Shown one piece after another: positions 33,752-46,753 of a stretch of 64,000 nt of DNA. Position numbers and translations under genes: made by a program. Source of the stretch: Cymbidium sinense (Eukaryota; Streptophyta; Magnoliopsida; Asparagales; Orchidaceae); the NCBI GenBank assembly GCA_021442155.1, contig CM038225.1, positions 79,930,925-79,994,924 of the forward strand, in the 5' to 3' direction. Each line of letters begins with the position of its first letter. Positions within the stretch are counted from its first letter, which is position 1. The notes beneath the pieces were generated by a model, which saw only the letters and a list, made by a program, of their open reading frames with translations, did no database searches and had not been told where the DNA came from.

Positions 33752-35039
33752 GAAAAATCTGTGGTGTTTATTTTTTGATTATGTGTTTTGTGTGTATATG
33801 TGAGGGGACACCACACAAATCCAAGGATATACTTATTAGGGTGATCGAGTACGACATTAAGGAATAGTGTGTTATCTCATGAGATAGAAGTCACTACTCT
33901 ATAATGGACCTAATCACATAATAAGGACTCCTAAGGCATGATGGGTCTTCGAATATGCCATAGATTTTTTCCTACTTTACATGGAAAAGTAAAGCAGGAT
34001 TTATTTAAATCAAGTTCCTTATGTTTCCTATAAAGGAAAGTCTCCATAGCTAATTACATCTTAAGAAAAATGAATCCCTTAATAATTCTCTTGATTAAAG
34101 TAAGTAATTGTTGTCTCCAAAGAATTCAAAGATAGAACTATCAACAAATTGGCTATATTTTAGAAAATCAAGTGGGAGAGATCAAAAGGGGAGAGGTATT
34201 ATCTAAACCAAAGGAGATGACTAGGGAGTGCTCATAATACTAAGAAACCTAATGAGCACTCTAATATATCCTATGGTTGGGCTTTATGTATTTGAAATTG
34301 AGAAGATTTATTTATTTGAGTTAAAATTTTATTAGAAATCTAGTACTTATAATTCCTGAATACAAGATTATGAAAATTCCTAAGAGGTGAGGATTTATAC
34401 TTGTAGCTCATAAAGAGAAACAACAACCTCAGATCCTAAATCTAGGGAGCTTTGGCGAGAGCCAAAGCACAAAGTAAATCTAAGGCTGAAAGTGGGTATA
34501 TGGTTTACCTCCACAAGAGAGAGTAAGCCTTCCGACTACTGGAATTATTGCCGCCTGGAGTGGCAGCCAGCTAATTCCTCCTACGGTTTAAATCCCTGTA
34601 GGCAATTCGTTTGCTTTGCAAGATGGTAAAGCTATTATTTATTTAGAAGAGAAATAAAGTCTTTAAACCCACTCCCTAAGAGACTAGATCATGCGTGAAT
34701 AATGACTTAAATCTAATGCAAATTTTGTCAAGTTTTATTTGATTTTTGGACTCTTTATTTTGACACGGGACATGAGATTTTGTATGCCTAGATGCGTGCA
34801 AAATAGATTATGGGCCTAATCAAAAAGAGAAAGAAGTGTCTTTCCATCAAAGGCTCTTACAGGTTAAGCCTTTATTCTCTAGCACATATGGAAGCCCTTT
34901 CTTAACAAGAGTGAAAGAATATGACATGCATAGTATTATATATACAATCATCCAGCTAAGGGATTACTAAATATTTTTTTATCTTGTTTTAATTCCTATG
35001 CTTTTATGGGAGGTTATGAGTTATTAGCAGGATAAAAAA

Positions 35040-35254
35040 TTTATTTTTATCCTAAGAGCCTAATCGCATCCAGGCCATATAGCAATCACCAATCATAAAG
35101 AAACTATGAAAAGAGATGCTATTTCTAATGCACAAGCTAAACAAAATATCAAATAATTTTGTAAAGCTATCGCAAAAGAATAAGAGGCCGATGTGATCTT
35201 GTATCACCATACAGCCCAAAAAGAAATGTGGGTAGCCGAGCTCTACCCTTATAC
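35040..35254 (-). promoter_or_regulatory. Core promoter and poly(A) signal of E2 LTR
   Basis: On the - strand: GTATAAGGG (TATA at 35254..35248), then GGTAG-AGCTCGG-CTACC (35247..35231), then AATAAA at 35045..35040, 209 bases from the TATA box. Spacing equals that in E1 and E3. Confidence 0.65.
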
Positions 35255-36469
35255 ATCTCGGTATAATGAAAGAATAATTACAATTATGAAATGATAGATG
35301 TCATGAGGGTCTTCATTATTCATCCTCCATTCTTCACTCTTCATCTTGCATTTCTTCATTTGTGATTTTACTCCATTTCATTCATTCTTTTGGTTTGATT
35401 GGGATGTTGTTTGCACCAAAGGCATCACATGGTATATAAGACTTGGTCATATAACCAATGCTCATCCAAATCCCCCACAACACTTATCCTAATCCTAATG
35501 CAAAATTATATTAAAAGAGAAGGAAAGTAAATCTAGCTACACCTGCAAAAATAAGTTTTACCTAAACACACCATACAACCCAAGCAGTTATATGAATAAT
35601 TTGGACTTATCACGCCACATATGGGTAACCAAGTCCATCTGCCCTAACTTGGGTTATGCTTAGGGGCTAAGCTACCTGTACAGTGAAAAGCATTTATATT
35701 TTTATTTAACGACCCCTTAAGGACAACCCCCTGCATAAGACATGATTAGGCTAATATCAACCTAACATCCAGACTACACACATACACCCTAACATCCAGT
35801 CTAAAATAATAATCACAAAACCAAACATACACCAAACCATGCACCGTTCTAACATAAAGCTAAAAATGATAACTTAATCTAATGTGTATGTGTTAAGGCT
35901 TATGTGGTATATCCTAACTAGGCTTTAGGGTTATGATTTATGAAGTGTGGGGGATTTAATCTATAAAGGGTTGATTTTTCTTTAAGTGGTTTAATTGATT
36001 TGAAGATTTTACTTAGTATTTTATTTTGTTTCATATATCCCACACTTAGCAACTAAGTATTATAAAGAGAAGAAAGAGAGGGAGTCACTCTTTTATCCCT
36101 ACCTTAAGTCATTTCTAAGGTAAGTTAATTAATGAATTTCCTTTAGTGAATGGTTTATTATGTGTTTTAATTAACCCTAAGTTTAGGTTCATTCTAAATA
36201 ACCCTATTCAATAAGAAAGACATCTTAAGATTAAGTGAAATGGATTACTATAATACAACACACATTCATTCATTTCTTTCCATCATGTATATCATGCATA
36301 TGAATAATCCTAAGCATAGTTATACATGCAATGTAAGTCTTAGCACACTTTGATGATGAATGCAAAGAAGTGTGTTTGGAATTTAAATATTTCATTTTTT
36401 GGATTAAATTATGAATGCATGTCTTTATTATATAGAAAAGATGGATTTTTCATCCATTAGCTAAATACC

Positions 36470-36960
36470 CATTCACATGTATAAAAGTTTTAAGTGAGTA
36501 CGACATCATTATTTTCTACACCAGGGGCGTAAGGTACAAGACTCACTTAGGGCTACTTAATGCCTCACAATCCTAGGATGTCTAGACTAATATATCACTT
36601 TTCTTATATACATATAAATGTATGAATAACTATAAGGATACAAAAATCCATGCAAAAGGTTATGCTTGATTTATTTGATTTATGATTCTTTATTCATTGG
36701 CCACACCAAACATGCATATGTATAAGAGTTCTAAGTGAGTACAACGCCATTATTTTCTACACCAGGGGCGTAAGGTACAAGATTTACTTAGGGCTACTTA
36801 AAGCCTCGCAGCCCCAGGATGTCTAGATTAATATACCACTTTTCTCAAATACATATTAATGTATAAAAAGAATCACATGAAGAGGGAATCATGTGAGAAA
36901 TTATGTTTGATTTGATAATGTAATTTACATATGTGATATGAAATTCTTCCTAAGTCTTAA
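36470..36960 (-). repeat. Two-copy tandem duplication (~242 bp period) in E2 LTR
   Basis: 'catgtataaaagttttaagt' at 36476 recurs as 'catatgtataagagttctaa' at about 36716, and each copy goes on through the ACCAGGGGCGTAAGGTACAA block (36520 and 36761), the GGGCTACTTAA..GCCTC hairpin and a TGTCTAGA box. E1 and E3 LTRs have one copy. The two copies have diverged, so the duplication is not recent. Confidence 0.8.
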
Positions 36961-39009
36961 CATGGAGATGCATAGGAGTAGATTTAGGCAAATGTTGTGT
37001 TCTTTTCAAATGAACTATACACTTGCAAATCTTATGTGAATCCATGTTATGATAAGGAAAGTGAACTTCATATTGCATATCTTAAATTATCATCACATGC
37101 AAGCATATAGATACTTGTAATTAGAATCACTTCATTTATAATCATTGATTCATAGGTTTTTGAAAATAGTTTTTTGATTTAATAGTGATAATAACCACTC
37201 ATATTTTTAATTCAAGTCAACACATGCAATTTGACATAAAGGAAATCAATGCATGATTTCATATGGCAAACAATATTTAGCATGATTGGAAAGAAATAAA
37301 GGAATGTAAACACTTGATTTCATTAATCCCAATTAATTCCTAAAGATAATAAATTAAATAAGGCTATTTAAAATAAACCAAAATTTCTTTAATACATTTT
37401 TAACTTTGAGTTTGATTTGATTTAGGAAATATGAAAGAGGCTTGCTAATCCTAACTCGATTCCCCATATGTGAATTAATTTGGTTTAATGAAGAATATTT
37501 AAGTTGATTTTATGTTTTAATTAAGTTAAGGTATGAATTAAATGAATTAATTAACCCTTACCTATATCACCTTAAGTTAATTAATTAATTTAAAATAAGC
37601 CAATATGATATGTAACCACATGAAAAGTAAATTTGCAATGCTCCTAAGAAATGAAAGGGGCCTAATGAAATTGGCTTCTGATTAATAGTTAATTAAGCTT
37701 AAGGGATCTCACTTAATTATTTTTATGATTTCCTCACACATCTGAGCCAACCATAATTTTATTATCTCTCACCTTGGATTATTGAACACCCAAGGAGCTA
37801 CCCAAAATCAATTAAAGGTTGCTTAGGTGTGGATTAATTGGTTCTTAATTTTAATTTCATTAAGCCTTTATTTAATTGATTAAACACTTTGGTTATGTTT
37901 TAATTTGAATGATAAAATTAACTTAGGGGAAAGGATCAAGGCCAAGGCCCCAATCCTAATCCCTAAATCATTTAAACATTCAATTGGATTTTAATTTCCT
38001 TATTTTGAAGATTAATCACTTAATTAATCAATTAATTAACTAATTAACCATTAATTAATTTAATTTTTAAAGATAAAGATGACTTGGGAAATGAATTAGG
38101 AAAAGTATCCCCAATCACATTCCCTAAGTTATCTTACTATTCAAGAGAGGTGATTATGTTTAAATGATTAATCAAATTACTATTCATTCATTTATTATGA
38201 TTAATTAAATTAAGAGAGCAATTAGGGCTTAATAAAGTGATTTCCCTAATTAAGCAATCAATAAAATTCCAAAAAAATAGGGGAGGCAGAAGTCATTCCC
38301 CTAGACATTCATAGAAAATTTGAGATTAATTGAGTGCTAAATTAAGGTGTAATTAAGCTAATTAATTTTTTTTGATAAAAACCTAATTAAGCCATAATCA
38401 CTATTCAAAATTAATTAATGATAATTTTTCTAGATTCTACTTTGAAATATCTTCAGAATGAGCCTAAGTTTATATTTTTTAGATTTGTCTACAATTAGTT
38501 ATGATTTTAGGAAGTTTTAGGATTAAAAACTAATTAATTAGCCCTAATTAAAGCCTTAATCTTGTCGGGCCACATGGTGGCTGGTGCGGCGCGCTTTTCA
38601 CATGGCACGATGGAATTTACTATTTAAGTAGTCTTATCCATGCACTGACTCAGCCGGTGGCGGGCGCACTTTCTCTGTGAACCATCCAATCTAAGATCGG
38701 ATGACCATGATTTGATCCACAATTTAGGAAAGGAATCGAAGGCTCTACCGCAGGATTTGATAAGAGCTGCTCATCCCAATCATGTGGAATGGATGGCTCA
38801 TGATCTATACTTGTTGACCTCATTTTTAGGATGAGCTCTCAACCCCTCCATCTTTGAGATAGAACTTCTCCTAAACTTTAGGAGTTCCTTAGTCTTAAGA
38901 TGCATCTAGTGATTATGTGGACAGAGGAATAGGTCATGCCTTAAGGGTGTTAGGAATATTTCCCTACCCTATAGTTTGAACCACATTCCTGACTTCCTTC
39001 TTTCAAATC

Positions 39010-39127
39010 AAACTCCAAATCAAATGAACATCAAACTTAAATCAATTCCAGCCTAATTGATTTTCTCCAAACTCCAAATCAAATGAACATCAAACTTAAA
39101 TCAATTCCAGCCTAATTGATTTTCTCC
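39010..39127. repeat. Perfect 59-bp tandem duplication in E3 5' LTR
   Basis: The unit starting AAACTCCAAATCAAATGAAC occurs at 39010 and again at 39069, identical over 59 bases; a third start at 39128 diverges at once. In a sequence otherwise full of substitutions, two identical copies imply recent slippage or duplication, or an assembly artefact. Confidence 0.9.
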
Positions 39128-42100
39128 AAACTCAAATCAAATTCCAAATATTTAAGTCCTTTGATTCCCTCTTAAGGACTTAGCCCAAATATAATCCAAA
39201 TCATTACAAATTCATGAAATTTTCTTACAACTCATTTATATTCTCATTTATATTCACATATATTAATGAAATTTAAATTCAAATCAATCAAACTAAACTT
39301 AAAAATCAAATCCAAAATTATAAATCTTTCCTATGTTCTTTAATCCTCTCTTAGGACTTAGCCCAAATCATATTCAAATCCTTGCACTTTTTTATAACCC
39401 ATCTATATTATCATTTATATTCACATATATAAATGAAATATAAATTCAAACATCCAAAACCAACTCCAAAAATCAAACTCAAATTCATTCAAAATTCAAC
39501 CTAAGCCTTTCAAGTCAAAATCTTGAACTTAGCCAAATCAAATCCAAATCAAGACAAACTCTTGATTTTTCTTCATGATTCAATCAATCTTTAAATCATG
39601 AATCCAAATATAAATATAAACTTCAATCGCTTAACCAAAACTCAATTCAAAAATCAATCCAAAATCTATTTCATGTTCACTCTTCGAACTTGAAATTGTC
39701 AAATGAACCAAAACCCATTTAACTTCAAACCACTTGCAAATGGATTTATATTTCAATCATAAGTCCATATGTGAGTTCAATCAAACTCAAATCAAGCTTT
39801 GACCAAGCCATTTGACCTACTTAGGCTCACTTGACCCAAAGTGACCTAAAGTACTCTTATGAGTCAAATTCTAATCCTAACCAAATTGGATTGACCTAAG
39901 CCCATCTATGCCTCTCATCAAGGTCAACAATCATCATGAGATGATCAATCACTCAAATTGGGTCAAATGAAGTCAAACTTAAGGGTTGACCAAGTCAACA
40001 CTTAGCCAAAATGAAACCTAACATAGCTAAAATCCACCATAGGCCAAATTGATTGAAACCATTAATCTAAGTTCATTCATGATCAATTTTTTGAACTTGA
40101 CCAAGTCAACATTTGAGCCTAACCTAGCCCAATTGGCCACTTGACTTGACTTGACTTGAAAAGTCAAAATGTGTCAAAACTTCTAAGCCAAATTGATTGA
40201 CCAATGGGTCAAGTTCATTCCAAATTACTTATTGAACCCAAAGCCTTGATTCTAGACCGTAAGAATGAACCCAACTTAACCTAAAAGGTCAAATTGAGCC
40301 AGACTCAAATATAAATCAAATTGATTGGAAATAAAGATACCAATCCATTTCATAAGACCAACCAAACATGAACCAATCCATGACCTAACCTAAATAGGTC
40401 AAATGGGTCAACTTGATCCATTTGACCTAAATGAACAAAATTAAACCAAATTCAAACCTAAACCAAATTGAATCAAACAAAAGCCACCAAAATATTTCAA
40501 ATGGTCATACGAACTTGACCCCAACCCTTGGTTTTACCTAATTTGACCATTTGGTCAACTTGACCCAAGTTGACCATTTTGACCTAAATGGGTCAACATG
40601 AGCCAAATCACATCAAACCAACCCCAAATTCAATGAAACTTGGCCAAACCAATTTTCCCATCATACCAAACATGCCCAAACTAAAATCAAGGTCAAATGA
40701 CAATTTTACCCCTAGGCCACAGGGTAACCCAAAATCAAAATCACTTGGAATTTGATCAATTCCTTTTCATGGACACTTGGCATCCTCTTAGTGGACCAAA
40801 TGGTCACTAATCGACCTAGTGCACATGACCCAAAGGGTTTGGGTCAGCCAAACCCAACCCAAATGCAAAACTAACCACATGCCTTGAAATGGAGCACATG
40901 GATTCCCTCCTCCACTTATTTCAAGCACATGGCACCCTCCTCCACTCCTTCCCTGGCCAAAACCGAATGCAATGACTCATCTAATAGCCTAAAAAATCCA
41001 CTCAAGGATCTCAATTAGATCAAAATGGCAAAACTTTGCTCGATCATCTGATTGGCAAAGGGGCAGATATACTCCCCCTAATTTGATTTCATTTTAAGAT
41101 GCTTCCCCAAGCTCTCCCAAATAAGAACCAATTTCCCATTTCTCGATTTTTAAAATGAAAAATAGGGGAAGGAAACTAAAATCCAATCTCACTCTACACT
41201 TCAAACTAGCCTAATTCCCTTTGCAAGCTCCATCAGGGAGCTCAATCGAGCTTGCCAAAAGCTTCATACAAGTTCTTGAAGTAAGGGAGGAGAGCTCTAG
41301 ACCAAAGCCAAGCTCAAGTCAAGGAGGAGTTGGCCCATAGGAGGATCTACCCCATCTCAAGATCTCAAACTCTCAACAAAGCTTGGTATCCACTAGACGA
41401 AGCTTCTCCAATGGAATTAAGCATTGGCAATCACCTCCGGTGAGGTTAGCCATTAAACTAAGCTTAGATTAGGTGTGGTGTGGTCCTTTATGAAAGGAAT
41501 TTTCATTGCATGATAAACTCCATTAGATGTGCTTGCCATTGTGCCTAGATGGTGTGGGTTGATTTTCAATCCAATCCGAGCTCAATCGAGCTCAGATCAT
41601 GCCCTAGAAGATGGATGGTGTCCATTCTCCATAGGGAAACACAGGATTGAATCTCTGGCCATCCATCTGTGCATTTTGGATGGACAGACATGATTAATAT
41701 GCGTAGAATCCACGTAGATTCGTCAAATTTATCCTTTAGAAGTGGCCTTTCATGATCCTTGATCGAGGAGAAAGTCGTGTCGCTGCGATCTGATGTGACT
41801 ACTTTATTATCCAATCCCATCACGTCACATAGAAAGCACATGCCACGTCAGTGGCAAACGTGGCACCGACGAGATTAACTATTTAATTAGATTATTAAAT
41901 CTCCTAATTAATCATGAAACCTTTCTAAATTTATATCTAAGGCTAAAAAAATCAAAAAAAAAAAAAATAAATTGCACTAGAAAGATAATTGAACATTTAA
42001 TATTCTAAAATTAATTTTAATTGATTTTGGGTAGTTCTTTTTTTTGAATTTGGGTTTTATTGAGAATTTTAATTTGCTAATTACCCCCTAATTACTCCAT

Positions 42101-44578
42101 TGATTAAACCCAAAACTCTTGTGCTTAATTAGTGGGATGACCTCTACCTCCCCTAATTTTCTTGGCATTTATTGGTGGCTTAATTAGAGGGATTGCAAGT
42201 TCATTTCTTAATCACTCCCTTAATGTAATTAGGCTTAATTAAGGGTATAATTAGTGGTCTAACCCTCTGATTGAGTTAATTAAATTTTTATTAAGTGAAT
42301 ATGAGGTTTAGGAAATAATTTTGAGATAGTTTCCTTAATATATTCCCTAAACCCCCTTTTCTTCCTTAATCCATCTTTAATTAAGGGTTAATTCACTAAT
42401 TACCCCTTAATTAATTTCATGAAATTCTAAAATTTTCTAGAACTCAATTAATCTATCTTCGGTAGATACTTAGATGTTCAATAACCTAAATGCATTAAGG
42501 AAATCAAAATCCCACTCACATGTGTGAGAGGGGTTAGAAAAGTACTTAAATTAAACCCATTAGTTTAAATAATCATTAATCATGAGCCAAATTGCATTAG
42601 GACCTTTTCTTCTTAGGTGCAATACTGATTTAAATTCCTTGTGTGGTTTTATGTCATCTCATTGGCTCATAATTATTTGATTAAGCATGCTAAGGTGGTA
42701 TAGGTAAGGGGTAATTAACACACTTAATTCATACCTTAACCTAAGTAACATATAAAAATCACCTAATTACCTAAAAATTAAACTAAAAAAACAAACATAT
42801 GTGAGAATGGGTTAAGAACAGGAAACTCACCTCACATTTCTCAAATTAAATCAAACTCAAAACAAGATCAAACCTTCTTTAAAAATAATTTGATTTACTT
42901 TTAGCTTTCTTATTTCATAAGATTGTCTTTAGGAACTAAATAGGGTGGATGTGTTTACATGCTTTCATCACTTTAGTTCTTTCTTAACATGCTAAATGTG
43001 TATGTCATATGAATTTCATACATTCATGCTTTTCAAAAATCAAATTCAAAATGAAATATTTTCTTTATGTCAAATTGCATGTTTTGGCTAAAGTAAAAAA
43101 ATATGAATGGCTATTATCACTATTAAATCCAAATTATTTTCAAAATATATGAATCAATTACCAAAACTGAAAGTGTGCTACTTATAGTTTATTTATAAGC
43201 TTGCATGTGAATATAAAAATATGTCTTATGTTTGCTTCCTTCTTTCCTCTTAACATGGACTTGGATAAGATTTGTCAAGTGTATAATTCTTTTAAATAAA
43301 TATAACACTTGCTTAAATTCTACTCTTATCCTCTCCCATGTTATAACTTAAGAAGGATCCTTAAAATTACATATATAAATTGCATAACCAAGTCCAAACA
43401 TAAATACAAACTTTTGCATCTTTCTTTTCCATTCATTTCTTTTGTACATATGTTTGTATTTAAGGAAAGTGGTATATTAGTCTAGACAACCCCGGGGTTA
43501 TGAGGCTTTAAGTATCCCCAAGTAGATCTTGTACCTTACACCCCTGGTGCTAAAAATGACACTGTACTCACTTGTGCCTTTCATACATTCATGTATGCAT
43601 ATAAAAAATGGATAAGAAATCCCTCTTTTTCTACTTAATGAAAATCATGCATCATAAGCATTCAAATTTTCTTAAGTAACTTACTTAGCATTCATCATAA
43701 AGTGTGCTAAACATTCCCATTTGGTGTGTATAGATATGATTAGGATTCATCCATGTGCATGTTATATATGTTGGAAAAGAAATCAAATGATGTGTGTTTT
43801 TTGATATTAATTCACTTAATCTTAAAATGCCTTTATTTTGAATAGATTTGTTTAAAGTTCATCTAAACTTAGGATTGATTAAAACACATAATTATACATT
43901 CACTAAACAAAACTAAAACATGAATCTACTTTAGAAATTACTTAAGGTATGGAAGGAAAGAGAAGTTTTCTTCTTTTTCCCTCTCTTTACAACTTAGTAA
44001 TTAATTGTAGGATTCACTTGAACCTAATCAAAACAATAAAATCAATCAAAATAATTAAAACTTAAATGAAACCCTTCTAAGTTGAACATTCTTCACACTT
44101 AGAAAATTCTAACTTAAAGCCATAGCTAAGCATACCACACAAACCTCTAAAGCACACACATTAGACTAAGTCACAGCTTTAGGGTTAGCATGATTGATGT
44201 TTGTTTATTTTGTGATATATTTTAGACGGATGTTAGGGTGAATGTGCATAGAATGAATGGTAGGGCGATCAGTCTAACCATTATAGTAATAAAATATAAA
44301 TGCTTTTGTTGTGGTGCTTATACCCCAGCATAATCCAATATGCCGGTGGACTTAGTCTTAGGTGTTAAGTCTAATATACATGCTTGGGATTTGTATGGTT
44401 TGTTTTAGCTAATCTATGTTTTGCAAGTGTCAGTTAAATTTCCATTTTTCCCTTTTCATGTATTTTTTTTTACAATTAGGGTTTTGGAATGAATGTTATG
44501 GGAGATTAGGATGAGCATTGGTCATAAGATCTCATCTTATGTACCATGTGAAGCCTTTAGAACCATCCAAAAACCATC

Positions 44579-44917
44579 CAAGGAAGAAAGAAGAAGAATC
44601 AAAGAAGAAAGAAGAAAGAAGAAGAAAGGAAGAAGAAATGAAGAATGAAGAGCCTCATAACATGAATTCCCTTACTTTATTGTAATTAATTCATTTGTAA
44701 TCTAGGTTGTATAAGGGTAGAGCTTGGCTACCCAATTTATTTTTGGGTTTGTGTGGTGGTGCCCAACCACAAATGGCTTTTTTATTCTTTTACGTTAGCT
44801 TTATAAAATGAGTGATGTTTTTTATTTAGCTTGTGCATTAAGATGGCATATTTTCCTTGTTTCTTCCTTGCTTGATGTATGGCCTAGATGATGATTAGAC
44901 TCTTAGGGGAAAATAAA
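44579..44917 (+). promoter_or_regulatory. Purine tract, core promoter and R region of E3 5' LTR
   Basis: A (GAA)n-like tract (44579..44650) lies ~60 bases before TATAAGG (44710..44716), which runs into GGTAG-AGCTTGG-CTACC (44716..44732). A second small inverted repeat, GTGGT-GCCCA-ACCAC, follows near 44755. AATAAA is at 44912..44917, 202 bases from TATA. E1 has a shorter purine tract at the same place (about 5406..5480). Confidence 0.65.
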
Positions 44918-46254
44918 TATTTTACCAAATTAATCAACTCAAAATTAGAAAATAAATAACTCATAACCTCACTTAAAGCTTAAGTTAAAATCGAGATAAA
45001 AGAATTGGCAACCCCTTAGCTGGATGAGTATTTCTTATATAACATCATGCACAGAAGTATCTTGTTTCACTCTTGATTGGAGGGCTTCCACCTTTCTAGA
45101 GAACTTGGCTTGACTTGTAAGAGCCATGGTGGAAACACACCTCCCCCTTCTCACTGATTTTGTGCCCATAATCATACTTCTTATGCATTAGGCATATGAA
45201 TCCTACAAGCCTGAGTCAAAATGATTGTCCAAAAATGAAATTAAAATGTAATCTGAATTGCATTAGATCTAGGTCATTTTTCATGTCCTTACATGATCTA
45301 ATCTCTTAGGGAGTGAGTCTAAGGACTTAGTCTCTTTCTAAATAAATAACAGTTTAGCTATCTTGCATAAAGCATAAGACTTGCCTACATGAATTTAAAA
45401 TCATAGGAGGAGTTAGTTGGCAGCCACCCCCAGGCGGTTGTAAGTCCAATAGTCGAATGGTTTATCCTCTCTTTTGGAGGTAAACCAAATAGCCATTTTT
45501 TATTTAGATTTAGTTTGTGCTTTTGGCCCTCTCCAAAGCTCCCTAGATTTAAATTTTGAGGTTGCTTCTCCCCTTTGTTGGCCATAAGTATAAATCCTCA
45601 CTTCCTAAGCATTTCTACAATCTTGTGTTGTGGAATCATAAGCACTAAATTTCTAATGAAAAATTCAACTCAAATGAATTAAATCAATTTCAAAAATGTA
45701 AAGCCCAACCATAGGATAATTTGAGATGCTAGCTAGGTTTCCTAGCATCATGAACATCTCCTACTTATCTTCCTTTGGCTTCGATAATAACTCCCTCTGT
45801 TTGATCAATCTCATTTGATCTTCAAAAATAAACTAATCGATTGATAGTCTACTATTGATCTTTAGAGATAATGATCATTTACCTTAATCGAGAGTATTCC
45901 TAAGGAATCCCCTTCCTTGGGATCTAATTAACTATGGGGGCATGCCCCTGTAGGGAACTTAATGAACCTGGTTTAAAATAAACACTACTTTACCTTTCCA
46001 TGTAAAGTAGGAGAAGAATCTCTGGTACATATGCAGACCCATTGTCCTTAGGAGTCCTTATCCAGGTGATTGGGTTCATTGTAGGGTGGTGATTTCTATC
46101 TTTTGAGATAGTACACCTCTCCTCAATGTCATACTTGATCACCTTAATAAGAATATTTATGGATCTACGTGGTGCCCAAATGCATAAAAAAAGTATATTT
46201 TTATCTTCATTTTTTCCCGCATAGATTGAAGATGGAAGTTTACATATTTTTTTC

Positions 46255-46272
46255 TGGGGACTCCACTGGGGA
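46255..46272 (+). other. Primer binding site of E3 (tRNA-Arg-like)
   Basis: TGGGGACTCCACTGGGGA is the best preserved of the three primer sites, ten bases after the LTR end at 46244. It differs at one position from TGGCGACTCCACTGGGGA, an Ogre-type site. Confidence 0.85.
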
Positions 46273-46753
46273 TGGTTCCTCTCTCCATCTTTGGCAAATG
46301 ATCGTTGTCTCTAAGTATCGATAGTAAGTTTGTACCTTTGTATTAACCCTAGACTATCTTTCTTTCCATTGGCACTTAGCTTATTTCATCCTTAAGTTAA
46401 GCTAGCCAACATCTTTAGGTTTTAGGACCTCACCCCATGTTGGTCTTAAAACCACCGTTGGGTTCTCCAATGGGTAAAAACAAAAAAATATAATAAAATA
46501 AAATATTTAAAGACTTCCTCCTTATCATTTTTATGATAAGAAAAGGTTCATTCTAAAACAATAAAGACAAAATAAATCCTTTATAAAAATCTTGCTTTTC
46601 AAAAAAGCACTCTTTCAAAAATTCACATAATAAAATATTTTGCACAAAATTTTTTCTAAATCATCTTCATCTAACAATCTTTATGATTGATATATGTAAG
46701 AGCATCTTAACAAAAATAAAATTCTAACAATCACATTTCGTAAAAAGCACAAA

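Larger units (their letters stand above)
24424..38811 (-). mobile_element. E2: Tat/Ogre-like element in reverse orientation, cut at both sides
   Basis: Read on the - strand from right to left: the last ~5.05 kb of a 5' LTR (38811..33760), primer site (33751..33733), leader with hairpin array, gag, protease, RGG linker, RT and RNase H. Pol is cut after the LADFLA motif at the E1 junction (24424). The missing second RNase H, integrase, 3' untranslated region and 3' LTR should lie upstream of E1, and the missing first part of the 5' LTR downstream of E3, both outside the window. E2 is the oldest of the three insertions because it is the target of both others. Confidence 0.92.
33760..38811 (-). 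repeat. 5' LTR of E2, truncated by the E3 insertion
   Basis: The LTR end reads ACCACA on the - strand at 33760. Going right it matches U5, R, promoter and the U3 body of the E1 LTR back to the block near E1 2441. It then stops at 38811 where TGTTGACC of E3 begins. About 2.3-2.7 kb, including the TTGAC block, should lie beyond E3. It contains a TATA box with palindrome (35231..35254), a TTTATT poly(A) complement (35040..35045) and a 242-bp tandem duplication (about 36470..36960). Confidence 0.9.
38812..46244 (+). repeat. 5' LTR of E3 (7433 bp)
   Basis: Runs from TGTTGACCTCA (38812) to TTTACA (46244), followed by the primer site. It matches the E1 LTR throughout but with many indels. It holds a perfect 59-bp tandem duplication (39010..39127), a ~165-bp imperfect duplication (about 39153..39460), a TTGAC block (39820..40640), ACGTGGCACCGAC (41858..41870), a GAA-rich purine tract (44579..44650) and the promoter (44710..44917). 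Antisense ORFs such as 41566..41841 are not conserved. Confidence 0.92.
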
